This document shows positions 8,128 through 16,360 of a stretch of 64,000 nt of DNA, piece by piece. Origin of the DNA: Piscinibacter sp943370595 (GTDB taxonomy: Bacteria; Pseudomonadota; Gammaproteobacteria; Burkholderiales; Burkholderiaceae_C). The stretch covers positions 62,001 through 126,000 of the forward strand of contig CALRRO020000010.1 in the NCBI GenBank assembly GCA_943370595.1. The letters are read 5' to 3'. The notes under the pieces were generated by a model that saw only the letters and a list, made by a program, of their open reading frames with translations, made no database searches and was not told the DNA's origin. A program made the position numbers and the translations under genes. The number at the start of each line of letters is the position of its first letter. The stretch's first letter is position 1.

Positions 8128-9405
8128 TCACTTCTTTTCCGGCACGTTCTTCTTGCCCTTGTTCTCTGCGATGTAGTCGCTCCACGGGTCGGCAACCACC
8201 GGGCCCTTGGTCTTCCACACCACGTTGAACTGGCCGTCGGCCTTGATCTCGCCGATGAACACCGGCTTGTGCAGGTGGTGGTTCTCCTTGTCCATGGTGG
8301 ACATGAAGCCGCCCGGCGCCGGGAAGGTCTGGCCGGCCATCGCGGCGATCACCTTGTCGGTGTCGGTCGACTTGGCCTTCTCGACCGCCTGCTTCCACAT
8401 CATGATGCCGATGTAGGTGGCTTCCATCGGGTCGTTGGTCAGCGGCTTGTCCTTGTGGCCGGGGATGTTCTTGGCCTTGGCGTAGTCGCTCCACTTCTTG
8501 ACGAACTCGGTGTTGGCCGGGCTCTTGATGCTCATGAAGTAGTTCCAGGCGGCCAGGTGGCCGACCAGCGGCTTGGTGTCGACGCCGCGCAGCTCTTCCT
8601 CACCCACCGAGAAGGCCACGACCGGCACGTCGGTCGCCTTCAGGCCCTGGTTGCCCAGTTCCTTGTAGAAGGGCACGTTGGAGTCGCCGTTGATGGTCGA
8701 CACCACGGCCGTCTTCTTGCCCTCGGAGGCGAACTTCTTGATCTTGGCGATGATGCTCTGGTAGTCGCTGTGGCCGAACGGGGTGTACTCCTCGATGATG
8801 TCGGCCTCGGCCACGCCCTTGGCCTTCAGGAAGGCGCGCAGGATCTTGTTGGTCGTGCGGGGGTAGACGTAGTCGGTGCCCAGCAGCACCCAGCGCTTGG
8901 CCGAGCCGCCGTCCTTGCTCATCAGGTACTCGACGGCCGGAATGGCCTGCTGGTTCGGCGCGGCGCCGGTGTAGAAGACGTTCTTCGACAGCTCTTCGCC
9001 TTCGTACTGCACCGGGTAGAACAGCAGCGAGTTCTTCTCCTCGAACACCGGCAGCACCGACTTGCGGCTCACGCTGGTCCAGCAGCCGAAGGTGACGGCG
9101 ACCTTGTCCTGGTCGATCAGCTGCTTGGCCTTCTCGGCGAACAGGGGCCAGTTCGACGCCGGGTCGACGACCACCGGCTCGAGCTTCTTGCCCATGACAC
9201 CGCCCTTGGCGTTGATCTCGTCGATCGCCATCAGCGCGACGTCCTTCAGCACGGTTTCCGAAATGGCCATCGTGCCGGACAGCGAGTGCAGCACGCCGAC
9301 CTTGATGGTGGCCTGGGCCTGGGCGATGGTGGCGAAGCCCATCGTGCAGGCAGCGGCGGCCAGCGCGGTCAGGGACTTCGTGGCGAAGCGACGGGTGATC
9401 TTCAT
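8128..9405 (-). CDS. urtA: Urea ABC transporter, substrate-binding protein UrtA
   Basis: A 425-residue periplasmic binding protein of the branched-chain amino acid/amide type. The signal peptide starts MKITRRFATKSLTALAAAAC and ends near IAQAQA (about residue 31). The mature protein opens with IKVGVLHSLSGTMAISET, diagnostic of UrtA/FmdD urea or short-chain amide binding proteins, and later shows FGCWTSVSRKSVLPVFEE and LFYPVQYEGEE, also typical. I start at this ATG because AGGAG lies upstream and the longer reading would precede the signal peptide. It leads the urtABCDE operon and delivers urea to UrtBC. Confidence 0.95.
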   Translation of the reverse strand: MKITRRFATKSLTALAAAACTMGFATIAQAQATIKVGVLHSLSGTMAISETVLKDVALMAIDEINAKGGVMGKKLEPVVVDPASNWPLFAEKAKQLIDQDKVAVTFGCWTSVSRKSVLPVFEEKNSLLFYPVQYEGEELSKNVFYTGAAPNQQAIPAVEYLMSKDGGSAKRWVLLGTDYVYPRTTNKILRAFLKAKGVAEADIIEEYTPFGHSDYQSIIAKIKKFASEGKKTAVVSTINGDSNVPFYKELGNQGLKATDVPVVAFSVGEEELRGVDTKPLVGHLAAWNYFMSIKSPANTEFVKKWSDYAKAKNIPGHKDKPLTNDPMEATYIGIMMWKQAVEKAKSTDTDKVIAAMAGQTFPAPGGFMSTMDKENHHLHKPVFIGEIKADGQFNVVWKTKGPVVADPWSDYIAENKGKKNVPEKK

Positions 9406-9485
9406 GGGTGGGTGACTCCTGGCGGGTTGATCCGGGATGCTTCCCGGCTGACGCACAGGTTAGGTGCGGCGCAGCAAACGCCCAA

Positions 9486-9501
9486 TACGCAAGGTGGCGT
9501 A
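9486..9501 (-). promoter_or_regulatory. 16-base inverted repeat upstream of urtA
   Basis: TACGC-N6-GCGTA lies about 80-95 bases upstream of the urtA start, in the 130-base space before the LysR gene. It is the only clear dyad there and could be an operator for the urea transporter operon. I see no convincing sigma-54 or sigma-70 hexamer pair beside it. Confidence 0.3.
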
Positions 9502-9535
9502 GGTCCGGCGGACCTGGCGGCTGCCATGACCCGCC

Positions 9536-10423
9536 TCAGTCGTCTCGCAGCCGCTGCGCCATCAGCTCGCGCACCAGGCGCAACAGCGGCGCCTCGGTGC
9601 GCCGCGCCAGCGTCACCAGGCCGAAGCGGGCGGCGATGTCGAGCACCGGCCGCACCGGCAGTTCCACCAGTGTCGGCGCGGCGGCGCGAACGGCCAGCAG
9701 CACCGTGTCGCTGTGCTCGGCCACCTCGACGAGGCTGGCCACTTCCTCGCAGCGCAGCGTCACGCACTGCTCGGGGTGGGCCTGCGGCCCGTAACGCGCG
9801 ATCAGGGTGCGCGCCACCTCGTCGGACAGCGGGGTGGAGGCGATCGGGTATCGGCCCAGCGCCTCGAAGTCCACGCCGCCGCGCACGCGGGTGAGCGGGT
9901 GGCCGCGACGCACCAGGAAGCCGCCACGCATCTCGCAGATCTGCTCGGCGCGCAGGTCCGGCGCGGGCTTGAGCGAGCGGACGTCGACCACCAGCGCGTC
10001 GAGCGCACGAGAGCGCAGCGACTGCACCAGCAGCTCGGTGCCCCCGCGGGCGATCTCGACATGCACCTGCGGGTGGTCGAGCGCGATGGTCATCAGCAGC
10101 GGCGTCATCAGCATCGCACCGGGGCCGGAGCCCATGCCGATGCGCAGCACGCCGCGCTCGCCCTCGCGCGAGCGGCGGCCGCTGCCTTGGAGTTCCTCCG
10201 CATCCGACACCAGCAGCCGGGCGCGCTCCAGCGTCGCGCGGCCGAAGGCGGTCAGCTCGATGCGCCGGCCGATCCGGTCGAACAGCGGCATGCCCAGTTC
10301 GTCTTCCAGCGCGCGGATGCTGCGGCTGAGCGCCGGCTGGGTGAGGAACTGCGCCTGCGCGGCGCGACTGAAGGAGCCGGTCTGCGCCAGTGCGATCAGG
10401 TGCCGCAACTGCACGAGGGTCAT
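9536..10423 (-). CDS. LysR-family transcriptional regulator
   Basis: A 295-residue LysR-type regulator. The N-terminal winged helix-turn-helix (MTLVQLRHLIALAQTGSFSR through QPALSRSIRALEDELGMPLF) spans about residues 1-60, a linker helix follows, and residues 90-290 form the periplasmic-binding-like effector domain. It is divergent from a Bug-type binding protein gene with 134 bases between them holding three TGCATT/AATGCA half-sites. By the usual LysR arrangement it probably controls the divergent Bug-amidohydrolase pair in response to their substrate, which is unknown. Confidence 0.9.
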   Translation of the reverse strand: MTLVQLRHLIALAQTGSFSRAAQAQFLTQPALSRSIRALEDELGMPLFDRIGRRIELTAFGRATLERARLLVSDAEELQGSGRRSREGERGVLRIGMGSGPGAMLMTPLLMTIALDHPQVHVEIARGGTELLVQSLRSRALDALVVDVRSLKPAPDLRAEQICEMRGGFLVRRGHPLTRVRGGVDFEALGRYPIASTPLSDEVARTLIARYGPQAHPEQCVTLRCEEVASLVEVAEHSDTVLLAVRAAAPTLVELPVRPVLDIAARFGLVTLARRTEAPLLRLVRELMAQRLRDD

Positions 10424-10444
10424 CGCGGGGTCTCCACCGGTCGA

Positions 10445-10481
10445 TGCATTGAACTCATGCTAATGCAGATTCGAATGCATT
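10445..10481. promoter_or_regulatory. Cluster of TGCATT/AATGCA half-sites, candidate LysR operator
   Basis: TGCATT at 10445-10450 is followed after 11 bases by its complement AATGCA at 10462-10467, and a further AATGCATT palindrome lies at 10474-10481. All sit in the divergent promoter region of a LysR regulator and its presumed target. Repeated dyads flanking an 11-base spacer suit LysR tetramer binding. Confidence 0.45.
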
Positions 10482-10557
10482 GGACTTCGCATGGCGGCGT
10501 TTCTACATTGGCGCCACGCCCCACTCGCTTTCCGCCCACCACGTTCCGGAGTGCCCG

Positions 10558-11550
10558 ATGACGAACCCTGCCCGCCGCCTCGCCCTGACCGCCCTGCTCG
10601 CCAGCGGCTGGCTGCTCGCCGCCGCTGCGGCCTCTGCCCAGGCCTGGCCGGCCAAGCCGGTCAACCTGATGGTTCCGTATCCGGCGGGTGGCCCGTCGGA
10701 CGCTATCGCGCGCATCTTCAACACCCAGCTCGGCAAGGAGCTCGGCCAGCAGGTGCTGGTGGAGAACCTCGGCGGCGTCAGCGGTGCGCTGGCCGCGCAG
10801 AAGGTGCTCGCCGCGCCGGCCGATGGCTACTATGTCTTCCAGGGCTCGCCGAACGAGGTGATCCTGTCGCCGCTGGCCAACGCCGCGGTCAAGCTCAAGA
10901 CCGAGGACTTCCGCCTGGTGCACCCGGTGGCCGATGCGGTGATGGTGTTCGTCACCCGCAAGGACCTGCCGGTCAACAGCGTCGACGAGCTGATCGCGCT
11001 GGCGCGCAAGTCGGCCGACAAGCCGCTGACCTACGGCAGCGTGGGCATCGGCTCGCTGTACCACCTGATCCTCGAGAGCGCACAGGCGCAGACCGGCATC
11101 AAGCTGGCCCACGTGCCCTACAAGGGCAACGCGCCGCTGCTGCAGGACATCGGCGGCGGCCAGGTCGACTTCGCCGTGCTCGTCTACAGCGCCGCGATGG
11201 GCGCGCTGGCCGAACAAGGGCGGCTGAAGGTGATCGGTCAGCTCGGCGCGCAGCGCTCAGACCTGCTGAAGAACGTGCCGACGGCCAGCGAGAGCCAGTC
11301 GCTGAAGAACTTCTCGTACAAGATCTGGACCGGCTTCATGGTGCCGAAGTCCACACCCGAAGACGTGGTGGTGAAGCTGCATGCCGCGGTCGGCAAGACG
11401 CTGCAGGACCCGGGCGTGCGCGCGCAGCTGGCGGCGCAGACCCAGCATCCGTCCGCGCCGATGACGCTGGCCGAGTCGGCGAAGTTCTTCGAGGGCGAGA
11501 CGGCGCGCTACCGCGCCATCGCGAAGCAGATCAACCTGCAGCCGCAGTGA
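10558..11550 (+). CDS. Bug-family tripartite tricarboxylate transporter binding protein
   Basis: A 330-residue periplasmic protein. The signal peptide ends at AAAASAQA near residue 27, and the mature protein begins WPAKPVNLMVPYPAGGPSD, the hallmark of Bug (TctC-like) proteins. Later motifs YGSVGIGSLYHLILE and HVPYKGNAPLLQDIGGGQVDF are also family-typical. Bug proteins bind carboxylates, amino acids or amides; many are orphans without TctAB membrane genes, as seems true here. The ATG follows a plausible gap from the LysR operator. The next gene, an M20 amidohydrolase, starts 13 bases after its stop, so the pair may handle an N-acyl or amide compound. Confidence 0.9.
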   Translation: MTNPARRLALTALLASGWLLAAAAASAQAWPAKPVNLMVPYPAGGPSDAIARIFNTQLGKELGQQVLVENLGGVSGALAAQKVLAAPADGYYVFQGSPNEVILSPLANAAVKLKTEDFRLVHPVADAVMVFVTRKDLPVNSVDELIALARKSADKPLTYGSVGIGSLYHLILESAQAQTGIKLAHVPYKGNAPLLQDIGGGQVDFAVLVYSAAMGALAEQGRLKVIGQLGAQRSDLLKNVPTASESQSLKNFSYKIWTGFMVPKSTPEDVVVKLHAAVGKTLQDPGVRAQLAAQTQHPSAPMTLAESAKFFEGETARYRAIAKQINLQPQ

Positions 11551-11563
11551 GGGAGGGAGCAGC

Positions 11564-12754
11564 GTGACCTACCTCCTGGAGGCACTGCAAGCCCGCGCGG
11601 GCGAATTCATCAGCCTGCGCCGCGACATCCACCGCCACCCCGAGCTGGCCTTCGAGGAGCACCGCACGGCGGCGCTGGTGGCCGACAAGCTCGAGGGCTG
11701 GGGCTACGCGGTTGAGTGCGGACTGGGCGGCACCGGCGTGGTCGGCACACTGACACGCGGCCGTGGCATGCGCCGCCTCGGGCTGCGCGCCGACATGGAT
11801 GCGCTGCCGATCACCGAGGCCAGCGGCGCCGAATGGAGCAGCCAGCGCCCCGGGCTGATGCACGCCTGCGGCCACGACGGCCACACCGCGATGCTGCTGG
11901 CGGCGGCGCGGCATCTGGCCGAAGCAGGCCGCTTCGACGGCACGCTGAACCTGATCTTCCAGCCGGCCGAAGAAGGCGGCGGCGGCGCGCTGCGCATGAT
12001 GGACGACGGCCTGTTCGACAAGCACCCTTGCGACGCGATCTTCGCGATGCACAACATGCCCGGCATCCCGCAGGGCCGGCTGGTGCTGCGCGAGGGCGCG
12101 GCGATGGCCTCGTCGGACTACGCGACGATCACGCTGACCGGCATCGGCGGCCATGGCGCGATGCCGCAGCACACCGCCGACCCGATCGTCGCCGCAGCCA
12201 GCCTGGTGATGGCGCTGCAGACGGTGGTGTCGCGCAACGTCGACCCGCTGCAGGCGGCGGTGGTCACCGTCGGCGCGCTGAACGCCGGCCGCGCCAACAA
12301 CGTGATCCCGGCCACCGCAACACTGGAGCTCAGCGTGCGCGCGCTCGACCGCGAGGTGCGCACGCTGCTGGAGCGGCGCATCAAGGCGCTGGCGCAGGCG
12401 CAGGCCGAGAGCTTCGGCGTGCAGGCGAAGGTCGACTGGCGCAGCGGCTATGCGGTGCTGGTCAACACGCCGGCGGAGACCGCCTTCGCGCGCGAGGTGG
12501 CGCTGGAGCTGCTCGGGCCCGACCGCGTGACGTTGCAGGGCCCGCCGCTGACCGGCAGCGAGGACTTCGCCTTCATGCTCGAGCGGGTGCCGGGTTCCTA
12601 CCTGTTCATCGGCAATGGCGATGCGCCCGGCACCTGCATGGTCCACCACCCGGGCTACGACTTCGCCGACGACAACATCGCGGTCGGCAGCGCGTACTGG
12701 GTGCGCCTGGCCGAACGCTTCCTCAGCGCGGAGGGCATGACCACTCGCCCGTAG
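11564..12754 (+). CDS. M20-family amidohydrolase (hippurate or N-acyl amino acid hydrolase type)
   Basis: A 396-residue cytoplasmic metallohydrolase starting at GTG, preceded by GGGAGGGAG at good spacing. Features of the M20D/amidohydrolase family are RRDIHRHPELAFEEH near residue 20, the metal-binding HACGHDGHTAMLL near residue 105, PAEEGGGGA near residue 138, the dimerisation-domain GIGGHGAMPQHTADPI and the C-terminal GSEDFAFML and MVHHPGYDF. Such enzymes cleave N-acyl or N-aroyl amino acids, or the amide of indole-acetyl conjugates. Co-transcription with the upstream Bug gene suggests uptake and hydrolysis of one substrate; which one is unknown. Confidence 0.9.
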   Translation: MTYLLEALQARAGEFISLRRDIHRHPELAFEEHRTAALVADKLEGWGYAVECGLGGTGVVGTLTRGRGMRRLGLRADMDALPITEASGAEWSSQRPGLMHACGHDGHTAMLLAAARHLAEAGRFDGTLNLIFQPAEEGGGGALRMMDDGLFDKHPCDAIFAMHNMPGIPQGRLVLREGAAMASSDYATITLTGIGGHGAMPQHTADPIVAAASLVMALQTVVSRNVDPLQAAVVTVGALNAGRANNVIPATATLELSVRALDREVRTLLERRIKALAQAQAESFGVQAKVDWRSGYAVLVNTPAETAFAREVALELLGPDRVTLQGPPLTGSEDFAFMLERVPGSYLFIGNGDAPGTCMVHHPGYDFADDNIAVGSAYWVRLAERFLSAEGMTTRP

Positions 12755-12765
12755 AATCGCGAATC

Positions 12766-12983
12766 AGCAGGAGAGTGCCGGCACCGCCCGGCCCCCGAAG
12801 GCGCAATCTCCCATGAACGCTCAGGGCCCGTACTGCAACTCACGAACGCCGTCTGGAGAGCCGTCACCCGCGTGACGCACCGAAGGAGCAAGGCCCGCAC
12901 CGATGGCGCAGGCCGAATCTCTCAGGTACCAAGGACAGGGGGAGCGGCAAGCGCACGACACACCGTGCGTACATCCTGTCCTT
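12766..12983 (+). promoter_or_regulatory. Tandem glycine riboswitch with expression platform
   Basis: Two glycine aptamers are visible. The first (about 12768-12842) has GGAGAGTGCC, CCCGAAGGCGCAA and GCTCAGG. The second (about 12850-12945) has TGGAGAGCC, CACCGAAGGAGCAA, TCTCTCAGGTACC and AAGGACAGGGGGAG, all signature elements of the family. Downstream, AAGGACAGG (12931-12939), part of the second aptamer's 3' side, can pair with CCTGTCCTT (12975-12983), which abuts the TGGAG ribosome-binding site of the next gene. A 6-bp hairpin CGCACG/CGTGCG (12952-12969) lies between. Glycine binding would hold 12931-12939 in the aptamer; the switching direction is inferred. Confidence 0.9.
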
Positions 12984-12995
12984 TGGAGTCTTGCC

Positions 12996-14252
12996 ATGAA
13001 CGTGGTGGTTCTCGGCGCCGGCCTGCTCGGCGTCACCTCGGCCTATTTCCTTCGCCAACAGGGTCACGACGTGACCGTGATCGACCGCCAGGCCTCGCCG
13101 GCGGCGGAAACCAGCTTCGCCAACGGCGGGCAGATCTCGGTCAGCCACGCCGAGCCCTGGGCCAACCCGGGCGCGCCGCTGAAGGTGCTGCAGTGGCTGG
13201 GCAAGGAAGACGCGCCTCTGCTGTTCCGCCTGCGCGCCGACATGCGCCAGTGGCTGTGGGGCCTGCAGTTCCTGCGCGAGTGCACGCCGGCACGCACGCG
13301 GCACAACATCGCGCAGATCGTTCGCCTGGGCACCTACAGCCGCGACACGCTGCAGCAGCTGCGCCGCGAGCGCGTCATTGCCTACGACGAGCGCACGCAG
13401 GGCATCCTGCACTTCTACACCAGCCAGAAGGAGTTCGACGCCGCCGAGGCACCGGCCGCGCAGATGCGCGCGCTGGGCTGCGACCGCCGCGTGATCTCCG
13501 CCGACGAAGCGGTCAAGCTGGAGCCAGCGCTTCGCCACATCCGCCCGCAACTCGCCGGCGCCACCTACACCGCCGAAGACGAATCGGGCGACGCCAACCG
13601 CTTCGCCCGCGAGCTGGTCAAGCGCTGCGAGCATGACGGCGTGAAGTTCCTGATGAGCCACACCGTGACCGCGCTGCGCGAGGCCGGCGGCGAGATCGAC
13701 CACGTCGAGGCCACCGACGGCGAGGGCCGCTTCCGGCAGATCCGCGCCGATGCCTACGTGCTGGCGATGGGCAGCCTGTCGCCGCTGGTCGCGAAGTCGC
13801 TCGGCATCTCGCTGCCGATCTACCCGGCCAAGGGCTACTCGGTCACGATGCCGGTGAAGGATGCCTCGATGGCGCACCAGGTCTCGCTGACCGACGACGA
13901 GTACAAGCTGGTGTTCTCGCGGCTCGGCGATCGACTGCGCATCGCCGGCACCGCCGAGCTCAACGGCTACGACCGCGACCTCAACCGCGTGCGCTGCGAG
14001 GCGATCGTCCGCCGCGTGGAGCAACTCTTCCCTGGTGCCGGCGACGCCACGCAGGCGCAGTTCTGGACCGGCCTGCGCCCGGCCACGCCGAGCAACGTGC
14101 CGATCATCGGCCGCTCGAAGCTGAAGAAGCTGTTCCTCAACACCGGCCATGGCACGCTGGGCTGGACGCATTCGTGCGGCTCGGGCAAGAGCATCGCGCG
14201 CATCGTCAGCGGCCTCGCGCCCGAGGTCGACTTCGCGTTCAGCGGCACCTGA
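12996..14252 (+). CDS. dadA: D-amino acid dehydrogenase small subunit-like FAD oxidoreductase
   Basis: A 418-residue DAO-family flavoprotein, close to the usual 430 of DadA. It opens with the FAD-binding VVVLGAGLLGVTSAYFL and has ASPAAETSFANGGQISVSHA and AEPWANPGAPLKVL as in DadA. The C-terminal FWTGLRPATPSNVPIIG and LFLNTGHGTLGWTHSCGSG are the conserved FAD/substrate motifs. DadA oxidises D-amino acids to keto acids and ammonia at the inner membrane, passing electrons to quinone. The ATG follows TTGGAG at 7 bases. Control by a glycine riboswitch suggests that glycine is a physiological substrate or that the enzyme drains excess glycine, so the symbol is by similarity only. Confidence 0.85.
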   Translation: MNVVVLGAGLLGVTSAYFLRQQGHDVTVIDRQASPAAETSFANGGQISVSHAEPWANPGAPLKVLQWLGKEDAPLLFRLRADMRQWLWGLQFLRECTPARTRHNIAQIVRLGTYSRDTLQQLRRERVIAYDERTQGILHFYTSQKEFDAAEAPAAQMRALGCDRRVISADEAVKLEPALRHIRPQLAGATYTAEDESGDANRFARELVKRCEHDGVKFLMSHTVTALREAGGEIDHVEATDGEGRFRQIRADAYVLAMGSLSPLVAKSLGISLPIYPAKGYSVTMPVKDASMAHQVSLTDDEYKLVFSRLGDRLRIAGTAELNGYDRDLNRVRCEAIVRRVEQLFPGAGDATQAQFWTGLRPATPSNVPIIGRSKLKKLFLNTGHGTLGWTHSCGSGKSIARIVSGLAPEVDFAFSGT

Positions 14253-14269
14253 ATCGACCGGCGGCGGGC

Positions 14270-14297
14270 GAGAGGCCTTCGGAATCCAAGGTCTCTC
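14270..14297 (+). terminator. Possible weak terminator after dadA
   Basis: GAGAGGCCTT and AAGGTCTCTC form a 10-bp stem with one G-U pair around an 8-base loop, 17 bases after the dadA stop. No T-tract follows, so it could also be a transcript-stabilising hairpin at the start of the cold-shock gene's region. Confidence 0.4.
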
Positions 14298-14475
14298 GCC
14301 GCGTCGAGTACATTAGGTCGGTAGGCATGATCAAGACAGCAAGTTCGTAAGTCTTCTCTGATGGCCACCGGCAGCACTGCCGGCCGGCTCCGGTCTGAAC
14401 TCCCATCGATGATCTTCTTGGCGTCTCTGCCTGCGTCGGCGTTCGCCTGCGCAGCCAACTTGAAAGGAAATCGAC

Positions 14476-14685
14476 ATGACGACTCAAACCGGCACCGTGA
14501 AGTGGTTCAACGAAGGCAAGGGCTTCGGCTTCATCGCCCCCGACGACGGCAGCAAGGACCTGTTCGCCCACTTCAGCCAGATCCAGGGCGGCGGCTTCAA
14601 GACCCTGGCCGAGAACCAGCGCGTAGAGTTCGAGACGACGCAGGGCCAGAAGGGTCCGCAAGCCTCGAACATCCGCGTGGTCTGA
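14476..14685 (+). CDS. CspA-family cold-shock protein
   Basis: A 69-residue single cold-shock domain, the normal length. It has TGTVKWFNEGKGFGFIAPDD with RNP1 (KGFGFI) and DLFAHFSQI with RNP2, the aromatic residues that bind single-stranded RNA and DNA. AAAGGA lies 8-9 bases before the ATG. More than 200 bases precede it after dadA, space for the long 5' leader typical of cold-shock genes. A strong intrinsic terminator follows, so it is probably monocistronic. It acts as an RNA chaperone in the cytoplasm; whether this copy is cold-induced cannot be seen. Confidence 0.95.
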   Translation: MTTQTGTVKWFNEGKGFGFIAPDDGSKDLFAHFSQIQGGGFKTLAENQRVEFETTQGQKGPQASNIRVV

Positions 14686-14720
14686 CCTGACCCGCAGGCT
14701 CCTCGCGAGCCTCGTTCGAA

Positions 14721-14750
14721 ACCGCGGCCCCGGCCGCGGTTTTTGTTTTT
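14721..14750 (+). terminator. Rho-independent terminator of the cold-shock gene
   Basis: A 9-10-bp GC-rich stem (ACCGCGGCC / GGCCGCGGT, loop CC) is followed at once by TTTTTGTTTTT. This is the clearest intrinsic terminator on the plus strand of the window, 35 bases after the stop codon. Confidence 0.9.
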
Positions 14751-14760
14751 GGGAGCGCTC

Positions 14761-15765
14761 ATGAACAATCTGCAGGAAGCCACCGAACGCATCTGCGAGC
14801 TCAAGGGCAACGTGGTGGCGCTCGACGCGCTGTGCACCGCGCTGCTGCAGCAGCTGGCGCCACCGGCACGCGAGCGCTTCCGAAAGACCTTCGAGGGCTG
14901 GGCCGAGATCGCGCGCACCGCGATGCTCAATGCGGAGATCTCCGAGCACACGATCGCCGCCTTCGAGCACGACGCCACCCGCATCGCCGCGCTGATCGAC
15001 CGCCTGGAACATCGCCAGCCCCCGGCCCGCGAAGGCACGGCCGTCGAGCCGCTGCTGCTGGCGGTGCCCCGCCTGTCGACCTTCCAGGGTTCGCGCGCGC
15101 TGACGTCGGCCAGCGGCTTCTTCTTCGCCCGCGGCGAGCGGCTCTTCCTGGCCACCAGCCGGCACGTGCTGATCGACGAACCGAGCGAGCACTTCCCCGA
15201 CCGCATCGAGATCGAACTGCACAACGACGACCGCGACCTGTCGCATGCCGGTGCCTACTCGGTGCTGCTGTACGAGAACAGCCGCGCCGTGTGGCGGCAG
15301 GCCAGCGACACCGGCGGCGAGATCGACGTGGCGGTGATCGAGCTCGACCGCGAGAAGCTCGGCTTCACGCCGCGCGCGTTCACGCCGGCCAACCTGCAGG
15401 ACTCGCTGGGCGAGGTCGACGTCGGCACGCCGCTGCTGGTGGTCGGCTTCCCGCTCGGTTTCCATGACAGCCGCTACCACCTGCCGGTGGCGCGGCAGGC
15501 CTCGGTGGCGTCGTCCTTCGGCACACGCTTCCAGGGCCAGGGTCTGTTCCTGACCGACGCTCGAACGCACCGCGGCACCAGCGGTGCACCGGTGGTGATG
15601 CGTGCCCCCGGCGGGTTGGGCAGCGACGGTGCCATGCCGTGGAAGCTGCTGGGCATTCACTCGGCGCGCATGGACATGGGCAGCCGTGACCAGATCGCCG
15701 ACGAGTCGCTCGGCCTGAACTGCGCCTGGTACGCCGACGTGCTGATGACGCTGACGGCGAACTGA
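14761..15765 (+). CDS. Cytoplasmic trypsin-like serine protease
   Basis: A 334-residue protein without a signal peptide. Residues 1-90 are predicted helical and possibly coiled coil (ELKGNVVALDALCTALL and onward). Residues 100-334 look like a trypsin/Do-like fold with a full triad: His135 in ATSRHVL, Asp189 in GEIDVAVIEL and Ser274 in HRGTSGAPVV. No PDZ domain is present. The ATG is preceded by GGGAG. Proteins of this kind, a helical N-domain joined to a trypsin-like domain, occur singly and sometimes in bacterial defence or stress contexts; the substrate is unknown. It is separated from the cold-shock gene by a strong terminator, so it must have its own promoter or depend on read-through. 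Confidence 0.75.
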   Translation: MNNLQEATERICELKGNVVALDALCTALLQQLAPPARERFRKTFEGWAEIARTAMLNAEISEHTIAAFEHDATRIAALIDRLEHRQPPAREGTAVEPLLLAVPRLSTFQGSRALTSASGFFFARGERLFLATSRHVLIDEPSEHFPDRIEIELHNDDRDLSHAGAYSVLLYENSRAVWRQASDTGGEIDVAVIELDREKLGFTPRAFTPANLQDSLGEVDVGTPLLVVGFPLGFHDSRYHLPVARQASVASSFGTRFQGQGLFLTDARTHRGTSGAPVVMRAPGGLGSDGAMPWKLLGIHSARMDMGSRDQIADESLGLNCAWYADVLMTLTAN

Positions 15766-15783
15766 GTCCGGCGAGCCCGGCGC

Positions 15784-16338
15784 TCAGCCTTCGGCCAGAT
15801 CCGGCCAGCGCACGATGTCTGCGGGCGCTTCGTCGCGCGCCGGCGTGCGCAGCGGCAGGCCGAACCAGGCCACGTCCCACCAGCGGCCGAGCTTGAATCC
15901 GGCGTTCGGGTAGACGCCCACCGGCTCGAAGCCCAGCGCCCGGTGCAGCCCGACGCTGGCCTCGTTGGGCAGCGTGATGCCGGCGAAGGCCGTCACGGCG
16001 CCCTGGCGACGCAGCAGCTCGAACAGCCGCGCGTACATCGCCCGCCCGATGCCGCGCCGGTGCCAGCCTTCGCGCACGTACGTCGTCGTGGTCACCGACC
16101 AGCGGTAGGCCTCGCGCTCGGCGTAGGGCCCGGCATAGCAGTAGCCGACCACCTCGCCGTCGAGCTCGGCAACCAGCCAGGGCCAGGTGGCGCTGACGCG
16201 CGCAAGCCGCGCCGCCATCTCGTCGGCATCGGGCGCCTTCAGTTCGAACGAGGTCGGCCGCTGCAGCACGCTGGGCGCGTAGATCTCGGCCAGTGCCGCC
16301 GCATCGCGGCCGTGTGCGGGTCGAACGAGGATGTCCAT
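15784..16338 (-). CDS. GNAT N-acetyltransferase, phosphinothricin acetyltransferase-like
   Basis: A 184-residue GNAT enzyme. The acetyl-CoA site is seen as GWHRRGIGRAMYARLFELL (the R/Q-x-x-G-x-G/A pattern) near residue 90. IRPAHGRDAAALAEIYA-like N-terminal sequence, SFELKAPDADEM, and the closing GFEPVGVYPNAGFKLGRWWD are all typical of the Pat/Bar/YncA subfamily. Such enzymes acetylate phosphinothricin, methionine sulfoximine or related amines with acetyl-CoA. The true substrate is unknown. It sits alone between a convergent protease gene and the response regulator on the same strand, 22 bases away. Confidence 0.85.
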   Translation of the reverse strand: MDILVRPAHGRDAAALAEIYAPSVLQRPTSFELKAPDADEMAARLARVSATWPWLVAELDGEVVGYCYAGPYAEREAYRWSVTTTTYVREGWHRRGIGRAMYARLFELLRRQGAVTAFAGITLPNEASVGLHRALGFEPVGVYPNAGFKLGRWWDVAWFGLPLRTPARDEAPADIVRWPDLAEG

Positions 16339-16360
16339 GCCGGCTCCCTGATGCGCACCG

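Noticed and set aside
9440..9500. Possible sigma-54 promoter before urtA
   Set aside because: A GG-N10-GC pair exists on the minus strand, but most other consensus positions fail, unlike the strong match before ureA.
7624..9894. Long plus-strand open frame across urtA and urtB
   Set aside because: It spans two genuine minus-strand genes and the hairpin repeat; no protein-like features.
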